Shown here piece after piece: positions 56,933-64,000 of a DNA stretch of 64,000 nucleotides. Within the stretch, counting starts at the first letter, position 1, and each line of letters begins with the position of its first letter. Below the pieces are notes generated by a model. The model ran no database searches. It saw nothing but the letters and a program-made list of their open reading frames with translations, and was not told the DNA's origin. Both the position numbers and the translations under genes were made by a program. Source of the DNA: Lysinibacillus sphaericus. GTDB lineage: Bacteria > Bacillota > Bacilli > Bacillales_A > Planococcaceae. The stretch lies in NCBI RefSeq assembly GCF_001629735.1, contig NZ_CP015224.1, positions 2,046,001 to 2,110,000 of the forward strand, in the 5' to 3' direction.

Positions 56933-57142
56933 CTAATACCTACCTGCTATTGAAAGTTCTCGATGTTGAGATTTTTCCTTATTCAAAATATTGCCTTGTT
57001 CTTTAACTAGCATGATTAATTCAAAAATGTTCCCTTCAACCTCCGAAGATAATTCATCCATGTTTTCCCTTGATAACTCTAAAAGAATTTCTTCTGCTTC
57101 ATTATAAGATATGTCTAATGTACCTAGTTTAATACTCAACAC
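56933..57142 (-). CDS. Small acidic protein, candidate antitoxin
   Basis: An acidic helical protein of 69 residues (EAEEILLELSRENMDELSSE) located 4 nt upstream of the GNAT gene. It is not an obvious ribbon-helix-helix (DUF1778) antitoxin. The start is uncertain: GTG (57142) and TTG (57139) lie next to the AAGGGGGG site. It has its own good promoter. Its role as antitoxin is inferred only from position, size and charge. Confidence 0.6.
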   Translation of the reverse strand: MLSIKLGTLDISYNEAEEILLELSRENMDELSSEVEGNIFELIMLVKEQGNILNKEKSQHRELSIAGRY

Positions 57143-57159
57143 CCCCCTTTTTTTACCTC

Positions 57160-57188
57160 ATTTTACCACATTAAACGATACTGTCCAA
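57160..57188 (-). promoter_or_regulatory. Sigma-A promoter of the GNAT cassette
   Basis: Minus-strand TTGGAC (57183-57188) and TAAAAT (57160-57165) with an exact 17-bp spacer, about 18 nt upstream of the candidate antitoxin start. Confidence 0.7.
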
Positions 57189-57267
57189 GATTCCATTTGA
57201 AATAAAGATTTAAGGACAATTGATAGCTCCAAGTAAAATAATGATTTTACACGTTTGTACAATAAAT

Positions 57268-57293
57268 AAAGAGAGCCATTTTAGCTCTCTTTA
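57268..57293 (-). terminator. Terminator of the defence operon
   Basis: A 9-bp stem AAAGAGAGC/GCTCTCTTT with a 7- to 8-nt loop, T-rich downstream on the minus strand. It lies about 120 nt beyond the ATPase stop and ahead of the GNAT promoter. Confidence 0.8.
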
Positions 57294-57414
57294 CATGTAG
57301 CATTATTCGATTAATTTAAATGATTTTCTCCACTAGGGAGTCTTACATATTTACGAACTTGGTTCAAAGACCTTACATAAATACTAATCTGATTAATATT
57401 TAAAATCAATCTTT

Positions 57415-59358
57415 TCAACTTCCTACTCTCTTTATTTTTCTTCTTCTTTTTAAAAGTTTATTTTCTGAAGATAGGTACTCAATTAAATAATCCTTTTGTA
57501 ACTCAGCCTCATATTCATCATATCCACTTGTAATTATTATTTGACAATCTTTATCTTTAAATTCTTCTATATAAGTGAAAAGTTTTTTCAAATGTGGTAC
57601 TTCAATACCTTCAGCTTTTAAAGTGTCTATTATTAAAAATCTCGGAAATGCAATTTGATAATCTGGGTTTAAAGAGAGTTTAAGCATAGATAAATAAAAG
57701 AATAGTCTTCTCGGTACATTAAAACTTTGCTCTTTATACTCCCCGATAATTGGATAATAATTTCTATCCAGTTTAACTATATATTCATTTTCATTTGCAT
57801 CAAAGAAATCTCTAAGATATTCACTATAGATTTCTTCAAATTTTTCTATATTTTTTTGAAACAGATTATCTTTTTCCTCTTCTAACTGATTCAAACGCTC
57901 TCTAGTTTTACGAACTCTATCTTCTAGCCCACTAATTATACTTTTAGAACTATTTATATCTTTTGCCTTCTCTTTTAATATTTCCAATTCAGAAGCAGTC
58001 TCTTTTAGTGGAATTATTTTATTAGTGATTTCTTCAATCGCAAAAGTATTTGAATTAACTTTCATATCACTTGTAATTAATTTAATTTCATTAACTTGGG
58101 TATTTATTTGTTTTTTTGTATTTACGATGATTTCATTTAAATGTTTATAATCTTTTTTATACCCTTCAATGACCTCATTTATAGTTTCTAAAGATTTTAC
58201 TTTTGATTTTAATAATTTAATATATTCTTTATCAGAATAAATAAATCTTGAAAAATCCAAATGATTATTTGAACCACAAATACACTTATCATCTTCTAAA
58301 TTAATTTTTTCTAAACAGAATGGACATTCTTCATTATTAATTATATCTATAAACTGTGCAGTAAATAAAACTTTATCAATATGTTCAATTTCATTATTTA
58401 AATCGTCTTTAACTCTTATGGATTTTGACAGTCCTTCAGAAACTGAACTTAGTCGATACTCATAATTTTTTAACTTATGAGTCTCAATAACAATATTCTT
58501 TTGAATTTCTTCAATTCTGGAAGCTACTTCTTCCCCAAAATGTTGCTCCTTCTTAATATCTTCTCGTATATTATTTAATCTTTTCAATTCTTTTTGCGTA
58601 GTTATCAATTCACTATTTATATTTTCCATACTATGTTTTCTTAATTGCTTAAGTATTTCCTCTTGAATTATTTCAATAGATTTCAATTTTTGTTTTTCTA
58701 CTTGTAAGTCTTTAGTTAATAATTTTAGTTCAGCATATTTTTTATAATATTCTTCATTATAACCAGACATTAATACTTCAAAAATACTTCTCTTCATAAT
58801 GTTACTATTCTTAAAGTAATCATAGGATTGTAATCCAAATTCACTTATTATCTTTTTATTTTCAGTTAATTGGTCATGGTAAATGTATCTGAATAAATCA
58901 TCAATGTTTAAACGATGCGTTGTATTATTTTGAGCTACTTCTATAAATTCAATACCTAATTTCCCCATTAACCAATCCGATATTGTCATTTCTTCTTTTT
59001 GATAAATGTATCCATTTCGATAAACACTGTATGTTGTATATTCTTTTATTGTCTCATCATACACACTTACAACATTTTCTCCAATTTGTCTTCTTAAAGT
59101 AAAGTTTTCGTTATTAAGGCTAATTTTCAATTCAATATGTTTATTAGTATCATTTAAAATAACCTTTATTGGTTCTTTACTGGTATCTTTGACAAATTCA
59201 ACGTTAATACCTAAACAATATACAATCAAATAAGTAAAAGTGGACTTTCCGTTCCCATTATCTCCCACTATTAAATTTATTCCTTTTGTAAATTTTTCGT
59301 TTTTATAAAAGTATGTATCCGCACTATATTTCAAAGAATTAATTACTAATGTTCCCAT
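57415..59358 (-). CDS. lmuB: Lamassu/ABC-three-component SMC-like ATPase (LmuB-type)
   Basis: Sensor ATPase of an anti-phage system. The 647-residue protein is built like Rad50: Walker A GDNGNGKST (32-40), coiled coil (~195-340), a hook with CPFC (345-348) and a second CxC (359-361), returning coil (~375-510), then the C-terminal ATPase half. The signature helix is degenerate (VPRRLFFYLSMLKLSLN) and Walker B reads FLIIDTLKAEG, with no Glu directly after the Asp. Both are known from ABC-three-component ATPases. Its start overlaps the middle gene by 13 nt. LmuB proteins are thought to detect phage DNA ends or structures and release the effector nuclease. Confidence 0.88.
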   Translation of the reverse strand: MGTLVINSLKYSADTYFYKNEKFTKGINLIVGDNGNGKSTFTYLIVYCLGINVEFVKDTSKEPIKVILNDTNKHIELKISLNNENFTLRRQIGENVVSVYDETIKEYTTYSVYRNGYIYQKEEMTISDWLMGKLGIEFIEVAQNNTTHRLNIDDLFRYIYHDQLTENKKIISEFGLQSYDYFKNSNIMKRSIFEVLMSGYNEEYYKKYAELKLLTKDLQVEKQKLKSIEIIQEEILKQLRKHSMENINSELITTQKELKRLNNIREDIKKEQHFGEEVASRIEEIQKNIVIETHKLKNYEYRLSSVSEGLSKSIRVKDDLNNEIEHIDKVLFTAQFIDIINNEECPFCLEKINLEDDKCICGSNNHLDFSRFIYSDKEYIKLLKSKVKSLETINEVIEGYKKDYKHLNEIIVNTKKQINTQVNEIKLITSDMKVNSNTFAIEEITNKIIPLKETASELEILKEKAKDINSSKSIISGLEDRVRKTRERLNQLEEEKDNLFQKNIEKFEEIYSEYLRDFFDANENEYIVKLDRNYYPIIGEYKEQSFNVPRRLFFYLSMLKLSLNPDYQIAFPRFLIIDTLKAEGIEVPHLKKLFTYIEEFKDKDCQIIITSGYDEYEAELQKDYLIEYLSSENKLLKRRRKIKRVGS

Positions 59359-59876
59359 ATTGCCACCCCATTTTCTTTGAAAAATTTATCTACAAAGGTC
59401 ATATAGTTCAATCTTCTTAACCCCTTAATTTTCCCCTTAATTTCAGTTATTCTTCTTTTTTCATTTTCAAATTTAGAGTTTTTAATAAATATTTTAATAG
59501 TTTCATTTTCTACCAAATAGATATTTACTTTATTATCTTCAGTAATAATCTTAATAAGATTTCTTTTTTCTAAAATCAATAATAAGTATCTTACAAGAGT
59601 TACAGTATCAATAGCATCATAATATATCCTATTCAGTTCCTTAATAATATTTTCATTAGGCTTTATATCATTTTTGTAATAGTTCAATAAAAGCTGTGCA
59701 TTTTTTTCGTTTGATATTATTGGAATTAAAAATACTAGCTTTCTATAATCTTTAAAGCTACTTTTCTCATTTTTACAATCTAACACTGATAAAATCAAAA
59801 CTAAATTATATGTTAAAAAATACAAATCTTCGCTATTGTCATATAAAAGTCTTTTTTCCTTAAAATTTCCGCTCAT
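59346..59876 (-). CDS. lmuC: Lamassu/ABC-three-component middle subunit (LmuC-type)
   Basis: A protein of 176 residues, helical with a winged-helix-like core (DTVTLVRYLLLILEKRNLIK; KVNIYLVENETIKIF). Sequence alone says little, but size, content and place between the nuclease effector and the SMC-like ATPase are those of the middle components, which bridge the ATPase and effector. The ATG at 59876 has AGGTG upstream, 2 nt after the effector stop. Its 3' end overlaps the ATPase gene. Confidence 0.8.
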   Translation of the reverse strand: MSGNFKEKRLLYDNSEDLYFLTYNLVLILSVLDCKNEKSSFKDYRKLVFLIPIISNEKNAQLLLNYYKNDIKPNENIIKELNRIYYDAIDTVTLVRYLLLILEKRNLIKIITEDNKVNIYLVENETIKIFIKNSKFENEKRRITEIKGKIKGLRRLNYMTFVDKFFKENGVAIWEH

Positions 59877-59878
59877 TT

Positions 59879-61117
59879 TCACACCTCATCAAATGAATAA
59901 AAACATTCATTTATTAATAACATCGCTACTTTTTGCACTGTAATATCATTTCTCACTCCATAGTTATAATCTTTCTTCAGTTGGTTAAGGTCTATTACAA
60001 CAGATTCTCTTAGTGATAAGATAACATCATTCAAATCTTCATGTGTAAACTTCTCTTGGGATTTAAACTTTTCATCAAAAAATTTCCCCATACTTTCATA
60101 AACTCTATATTTTAGAGAGTTTATTTGTCTCTTATCAAATTGCTTGATTTCATCCTTAACAGTTATAGCTTCTCTTGCATATCTTTTAATTGTCTTATCT
60201 TTAAATTCTGGACAAACCGAAAGAATTTTTTCTTTTAAATCTCTTAATACTTCACCTTCTAACTCATCTACCACATCTTCCCAATATGAATAAATCCCAT
60301 CTACCAATGATTCACTAATCATACTTTCAGCATCTTTATAAATTAGCCTTACTGAATCTACATTAATAATTTTTTGCGTAATATGCTTTTGTGTCATGCG
60401 GTCATCTATCATATCTAATAAATTTCCTCTAATAAGGTTTTCTTTGCCAAAATGTTCAGCAACGAAAAACTGGCATTCTTTAATTTCTATATCTAACTCT
60501 TCGGATAAAGTTTCTAAGTCACTTTTATCGAATTCAAATGAAATCTTCTCTAGGAACTCAATCCAATCATCATGAGCCATTTTTTTTATTGTCAAATAAT
60601 TTACGTGATAAGTGTCTGGTTTATCCTCTTCAATATCATATGTTTCTCTATATGTATGAATTAAGTATTTAGAAATAAAATTCACAACATCCGTATTAAA
60701 ATCCTTTTTAATTAAATACTCTATAACAGGCTTTTTTAATACTTTTAATCCGATTTTTGTTAGTTTCTTTGTTTGATTTTCACCAACATAATTGGTATTA
60801 GTAAAAAAAACAAAATTTATGTACGGGTCTTTTTTTAATTCAATGTAATTATCTAAAAAATTTATCATGGTTTTTTGAATTTCAGATGAGTTAAATGAAA
60901 AACTTTTTTCATATAGTTTGTCTTGTTCTAGATGTTCGTGACCTTTCTCATCAATAAAATGTCCATCTTCTCTAGATTCCGGAAGTGCAATAATATTTTT
61001 ATTATTTAGTTTCATTAATTGCAGCATTTTAATTGCTATTCTAAATTTTTGGTATCTAAATCCTTTGTATTTGTCACTGGCATCTCTGTTAACTGTTTCA
61101 ATATTTAACTCTCGCAT
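59879..61117 (-). CDS. lmuA: Lamassu effector with Cap4-like nuclease domain (LmuA-type)
   Basis: A protein of 412 residues. The N-terminal ~120 residues match Cap4 (DUF4297) endonucleases of the PD-(D/E)xK fold: GFRYQKFRIA at 19-28, the acidic PESREDGHF at 46-54, and EQDKLYEK at 64-71 carrying the catalytic Lys. The rest is helical and probably the ABC-three-component C-terminal domain that binds the ATPase-middle complex. The preferred start (61117) has a GGAAGG site, unlike the longer frame to 61153. First gene of the operon. On infection it is expected to cut DNA and abort phage growth; activity is inferred from the family. Confidence 0.85.
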   Translation of the reverse strand: MRELNIETVNRDASDKYKGFRYQKFRIAIKMLQLMKLNNKNIIALPESREDGHFIDEKGHEHLEQDKLYEKSFSFNSSEIQKTMINFLDNYIELKKDPYINFVFFTNTNYVGENQTKKLTKIGLKVLKKPVIEYLIKKDFNTDVVNFISKYLIHTYRETYDIEEDKPDTYHVNYLTIKKMAHDDWIEFLEKISFEFDKSDLETLSEELDIEIKECQFFVAEHFGKENLIRGNLLDMIDDRMTQKHITQKIINVDSVRLIYKDAESMISESLVDGIYSYWEDVVDELEGEVLRDLKEKILSVCPEFKDKTIKRYAREAITVKDEIKQFDKRQINSLKYRVYESMGKFFDEKFKSQEKFTHEDLNDVILSLRESVVIDLNQLKKDYNYGVRNDITVQKVAMLLINECFYSFDEV

Positions 61118-61527
61118 ACAATTCACCTTCCAGAACATATATATATATTTCATTACATTTTCCTTTTATCTATTAGCTCTTCCTATCTATTCGATATAAT
61201 TGTTTTAAAGATAGCTATAACGATAGCTTTAGTAGATGTATTTTGCTTTAATCCGATTGAAACAGAAATTTATTAAATACGTTCTTCCTATGTTTCTAAT
61301 AAAGTTATTCAAATTAAATTTCTAGATAACAAACACCTCAATACCACCGCCAAGAAATATTTGTAAATTAACTATACCATTTTCCATAAAAAAAAGGATA
61401 TAAACATGTAGTTTATACCACTTAATTATAGAAGGGGACACTTAAAACAATTTAATCTAACTTACAACTCTACCCAATTTTCTTGATTTCAATTTACTTT
61501 AACTTTACAAGGTTGTCTCGTACCCTT

Positions 61528-61713
61528 TTATTTTCCCTTTGGTGTGCGTGTAGCAGGTAGCCCCAATTCTTCATTCAACAACATCAAAATATCGCTAACC
61601 ACGCCCCTACCTAAACCTAGTCTTTTAGCACTTGAAACGGCTTTGTGACAAGCTTCCGACCTCCACCAACCAAAAATTCTCAACTCGACCTCTAGGGACA
61701 AGCTATGAGCTTG
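61528..61713 (-). pseudogene. Remnant coding frame, unidentified
   Basis: Sixty-one open codons between a TAG and a TAA, with no start codon and no ribosome binding site. It encodes ELRIFGWWRSEACHKA, then GRGVVSDILMLLNEELG and LPATRTPKGK. The GRGVVSDI...LP..TPTR pattern also occurs at the left end of the island, which suggests two copies of an old gene. I cannot name the protein. Confidence 0.4.
61588..61611 (-). repeat. 24-bp direct repeat, right copy
   Basis: Minus-strand GGTAGGGGCGTGGTTAGCGATATT; 22 of 24 bases match the copy at 55750-55773, in the same orientation. The copies are 5.8 kb apart and bracket the GNAT cassette and the defence operon. Confidence 0.6.
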
Positions 61714-61887
61714 CTATGCACCTCTAACAAGCAGTCTGACATATTCATGACAGCTAATGAAAGCTCAATAAAATCAATGTTTTACGGCTTCACCATAGCA
61801 ACAAACGAAGTGGATTAAAGCCTTATAAATCAATGAATAAATAGCGAAGGTTACGTTTAGGTATACTCAGAGATTCAGCCTATCAAC

Positions 61888-62472
61888 TTAGAAGAAAGAA
61901 ACACTTTTTATACTGTTCTCAATGGTTTCCTCTGTGATTCCAATATAGCGAAGCGTTGTTTTCTGTGAGCTGTGGTTGAAAATTCCCATGAGTGTTGCTA
62001 CGTCTTTTGTCGCTTGGTAGTATGTATAGCCAAACGTCTTGCGCATGGTATGTGTGCCAATCGAATTGTTACCAATCATATCACCTGCTTTTGCAATAAT
62101 ACGGTAAGCCTGTGTTGTCGTGATATGTCCTTCACCTTTGCGACTAGGGAATAAGTAAACTGTTCCTGTTGGTAGTGTTTCAATATAGTCTGCAATATCA
62201 GCCATCAAGTTGTTAAGATACACAGTACGCTCTTTCTTAGTCTTACCCTCACGAATCTTGAAAGAGCTTTTCCCTTTGACCTGTTCTACTGTTAGCGCTA
62301 CTAGGTCACCACAACGCAAACCCGTTGAGATGCCTAGTTTGAATAGAAGTTGGTTGCGTAAACCAAACTCTTTAGTCATGCCTAAAGCTTCAATCAGTTC
62401 ATTTACCTCCTGTTTCGTTTTCAATGGTTGTACATCAATCAACATGCCTTTTTTCTCGTTTGTGTTTGCCAT
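61888..62472 (-). CDS. Tyrosine recombinase (phage-type integrase, catalytic domain only)
   Basis: A protein of 194 residues from the ATG at 62472, which has an AAAGGGG site; the frame extends further upstream but without signals. The full catalytic set is visible: Arg in TGLRCGDL, a Lys in the beta-hairpin (GKTKKERTVYL), HTMRKTFG (His-x-x-Arg), NHSSQKTTLRY with His and the nucleophilic Tyr. It lacks the usual separate N-terminal arm-binding domain, so it is a short XerC/D-like integrase. It probably moved the surrounding island. No excisionase is evident. Confidence 0.9.
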   Translation of the reverse strand: MANTNEKKGMLIDVQPLKTKQEVNELIEALGMTKEFGLRNQLLFKLGISTGLRCGDLVALTVEQVKGKSSFKIREGKTKKERTVYLNNLMADIADYIETLPTGTVYLFPSRKGEGHITTTQAYRIIAKAGDMIGNNSIGTHTMRKTFGYTYYQATKDVATLMGIFNHSSQKTTLRYIGITEETIENSIKSVSFF

Positions 62473-62805
62473 GCTTATACCCCTTTTGTTACGTATCCTT
62501 TTATCAATATAAAAACAACACCATACATTCATAAAGGTATCAATAAAACAATGTCTATATAACAACATTTCATATGTATCCTTTTTACAAAAAGCATACA
62601 TTCATTACGTAACTATATAGGATTTCATACAAAACTGAGAGTTCACGCAATTAGTATAAATACCATTTTATCAATCGTTTAATTGCTCTGAATAAAATTC
62701 TACATAAACAGTGTTCCACTAAAAAAGCAACAAACGTTGATTAAACAATGTTTGTTGCTAGTCCAAATTTCCATTGAATTTTGTTCCGATTTACCGTTGT
62801 GATAT

Positions 62806-63138
62806 CTATTTAAACGCTTTTTTAAATTCTTCTTCTAATTTCTTTTGAACGAGAGGACTTTTCATGAAATTACCCATAACACCATTCATAGCATCACCTA
62901 TTAAATCCGTTTGCTTATTTTGTTCATATAATTTCGCCTGTGTTTCCATTTCAGTTTGAATCTTTTCTAATTCATGTTTATGGGTTTCTCTAATCTTTTC
63001 TAATTCAATCTGCGATTGTCTTTCTATTTCTTTTATTCTAATATTCCCTGTTTTAACAGCTTGAAAATACGCAATACTACTAGCAATAATAGCTATAATT
63101 ATAGGTGAACCTATTGTAAATATTTTCTCCCAATCCAT
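62806..63138 (-). CDS. Membrane-anchored coiled-coil protein
   Basis: A protein of 110 residues with one N-terminal membrane helix (IGSPIIIAIIASSIAYFQAV, residues 8-27), a charged coiled coil (residues ~30-75), and a C-terminal patch (VMGNFMKSPLVQKKLEEEFK). It looks like a prophage or mobile-element membrane protein, but no family is recognised. An AAGGGGG site lies 12 nt before the ATG. The gene shows the AT bias of the region. Confidence 0.65.
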   Translation of the reverse strand: MDWEKIFTIGSPIIIAIIASSIAYFQAVKTGNIRIKEIERQSQIELEKIRETHKHELEKIQTEMETQAKLYEQNKQTDLIGDAMNGVMGNFMKSPLVQKKLEEEFKKAFK

Positions 63139-63890
63139 GTTAATTCTGAACCCCCTTATATAAAATAACTCTGTCTATCTCAATTCCAAAATATGACTAC
63201 AGAATACACTTTAGTCCCCAAAGCGAGGTTGGATAACGTCTTATAAAAATTACGCAAACAAATTATGCTTCTTTTCAAGAGTCACGTTATTGTTAGGAAA
63301 AGCTAACAATATGTTTGTACCTGCGAAAACAATACTTCAATTTTAACATAATATTACATTGAAAATCACTCCAAATTTATGTTTGGGAACATAGTTAATA
63401 ATTTTTATACCTATGTCGAATATATTAATCTAAATTATGACACCATCTAAAGTGCTAAAATTATATGCTTAAATTTTTTATGTCAAACTTTTAAGTTATT
63501 ACACTATTTTTATTTTATTAGAGCTATCGTTAGCACCTACATTTCTCTATGTAAATATCCATCTCTAATCACATACTTTAAACACCGAAACATTTTGACC
63601 TGTGTTTCGCTGCTCTTTCACTTAACTATCCATTGGTGCAAATATTAAGGTTTATTATGTGATTCATCTAGCATAGTGATTGATTATTTTAGTAGCGGTT
63701 TTGGGCTTATCGCATCGTTGCTGTAACGGTGAACTTTATTTAATGCACTCTATGGGTCTGATAATTGCCCTGTCAGATGATTCAACGTGACCAACTAACC
63801 ATTAAACAAATCTCGCTTTCTTACAATACTATTCTGTAAGACTAATAAAAGAAAAAGCACACCAACTTAATGATGTGCTTCTAGTTAAAC
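63139..63890. other. AT-rich stretch without recognised genes
   Basis: Seven hundred and fifty nt with no open frame I can support on either strand. It holds a sequence TATTAGAGCTATCGTTAGC (63526-63544) that is an inverted, imperfect copy of one upstream of lmuA, and a terminator for a partial gene at the window edge. Confidence 0.5.
63855..63880 (-). terminator. Terminator of the partial gene at the right edge
   Basis: A 7-bp stem AAGCACA/TGTGCTT followed on the minus strand by T-rich sequence, 10 nt beyond a stop codon. Confidence 0.7.
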
Positions 63891-64000
63891 TCATTTCTCT
63901 ATGAACTTATTCATACCTGTAATCAACAGGACATAGTCATTATGTTCAGATTCTATTTCCTCAACGTTAGGTTCATCCCAATCATTTCCATAATGTTTAT
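63891..64000 (-). CDS. Partial CDS, C-terminus of an unidentified protein
   Basis: The minus strand is open from the window edge to a TGA at 63891, giving 35 residues that include HYGNDWDEPNVEEIES and VLLITGMNKFIEK. The terminator just after it supports a real gene. Its start and identity lie outside the window. Confidence 0.55.
   Translation of the reverse strand, partial: KHYGNDWDEPNVEEIESEHNDYVLLITGMNKFIEK

Larger units (their letters stand above)
61118..61887. other. Region upstream of lmuA with decayed sequence
   Basis: About 770 nt with no intact gene. It contains the lmuA promoter region with a palindrome AGCTAT-CGTT-ATAGCT (minus strand, ~95 nt before lmuA), a terminator-like hairpin at 61399-61417 (TATAAAC/GTTTATA, followed by TCC and T8 on the minus strand), and a 61-codon minus-strand frame without a start (61713-61528). 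Confidence 0.5.

Noticed and set aside
62473-62601. A 43-codon N-terminal extension of the integrase
   Set aside because: It is cysteine- and aromatic-rich, unlike an arm-binding domain, and the internal ATG has an AAAGGGG site.
1-64000. CRISPR arrays, rRNA, tRNA and riboswitches
   Set aside because: No regularly spaced repeats, no cloverleaf-like sequences with CCA-adjacent acceptor stems, and no leader resembling a known riboswitch were seen on reading the sequence; a covariance-model search was not possible.

Overview
The window is chromosome from a low-GC, spore-forming Firmicute, most likely Lysinibacillus or a close relative in the Planococcaceae. The reasons are Spo0A and SpoIVB, an S-layer-homology protein, AGGAGG-type ribosome binding sites, and a gene order (yqjE, yqjD, yqjC, yqjA, brxB, bkd genes, yqzF, yqiK, spo0A, spoIVB, recN, argR, tlyA, dxs, ispA, xseB, xseA, folD, nusB, yqhY, accC remnant) that follows Bacillus subtilis with insertions. 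The genus is inferred, not proven. No rRNA, tRNA, CRISPR array or intact insertion sequence was found.

Layout. 0.2-3.9 kb: biotin operon bioD-bioA-bioY-bioB behind a probable BirA operator. 4-12.7 kb: membrane, transport, regulatory and chemotaxis genes (AraC regulator divergent from an EamA exporter, a Cj0069-type protein, LysE exporter, TPR protein, methyl-accepting chemotaxis protein). 12.9-15.3 kb: a two-gene carboxyspermidine-type polyamine operon. 15.4-18.1 kb: cheW, an M20 tripeptidase and a coiled-coil protein. 18.2-33.6 kb: a branched-chain amino acid and propionate catabolic block. Bcd, LpdV and BkdAA/AB/B turn valine, leucine and isoleucine into acyl-CoAs. A carboxyltransferase, an epimerase, MutA/MutB and MeaB then carry propionyl-CoA to succinyl-CoA. 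Two genes here are easily missed: a 31-residue Prli42-like membrane peptide, and YqjA, whose full-length start appears to be CTG. 34-53.8 kb: the conserved sporulation, DNA repair and isoprenoid neighbourhood, broken by an SLH-domain surface protein and by a zinc-ribbon/MerR/MFS efflux cassette whose promoter has the 19-bp spacer typical of MerR control.

53.9-64 kb is accessory and becomes clearly more AT-rich. Next to yqhY, where accC sits in Bacillus, only the last 39 codons of accC remain, followed by a terminator. Beyond this lie a possible GNAT toxin-antitoxin cassette, a complete three-gene Lamassu/ABC-three-component defence operon (Cap4-like nuclease effector, small middle subunit, Rad50-like ATPase with a zinc hook), a tyrosine recombinase and a small membrane coiled-coil protein. 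The simplest reading is that an integrative element entered the 3' end of accC, left a displaced 3' fragment here, and carries an anti-phage defence island. Its far end and the intact accC would lie outside the window. A 22/24-bp direct repeat, within stretches that share a short reading frame, brackets the toxin-antitoxin and defence genes.
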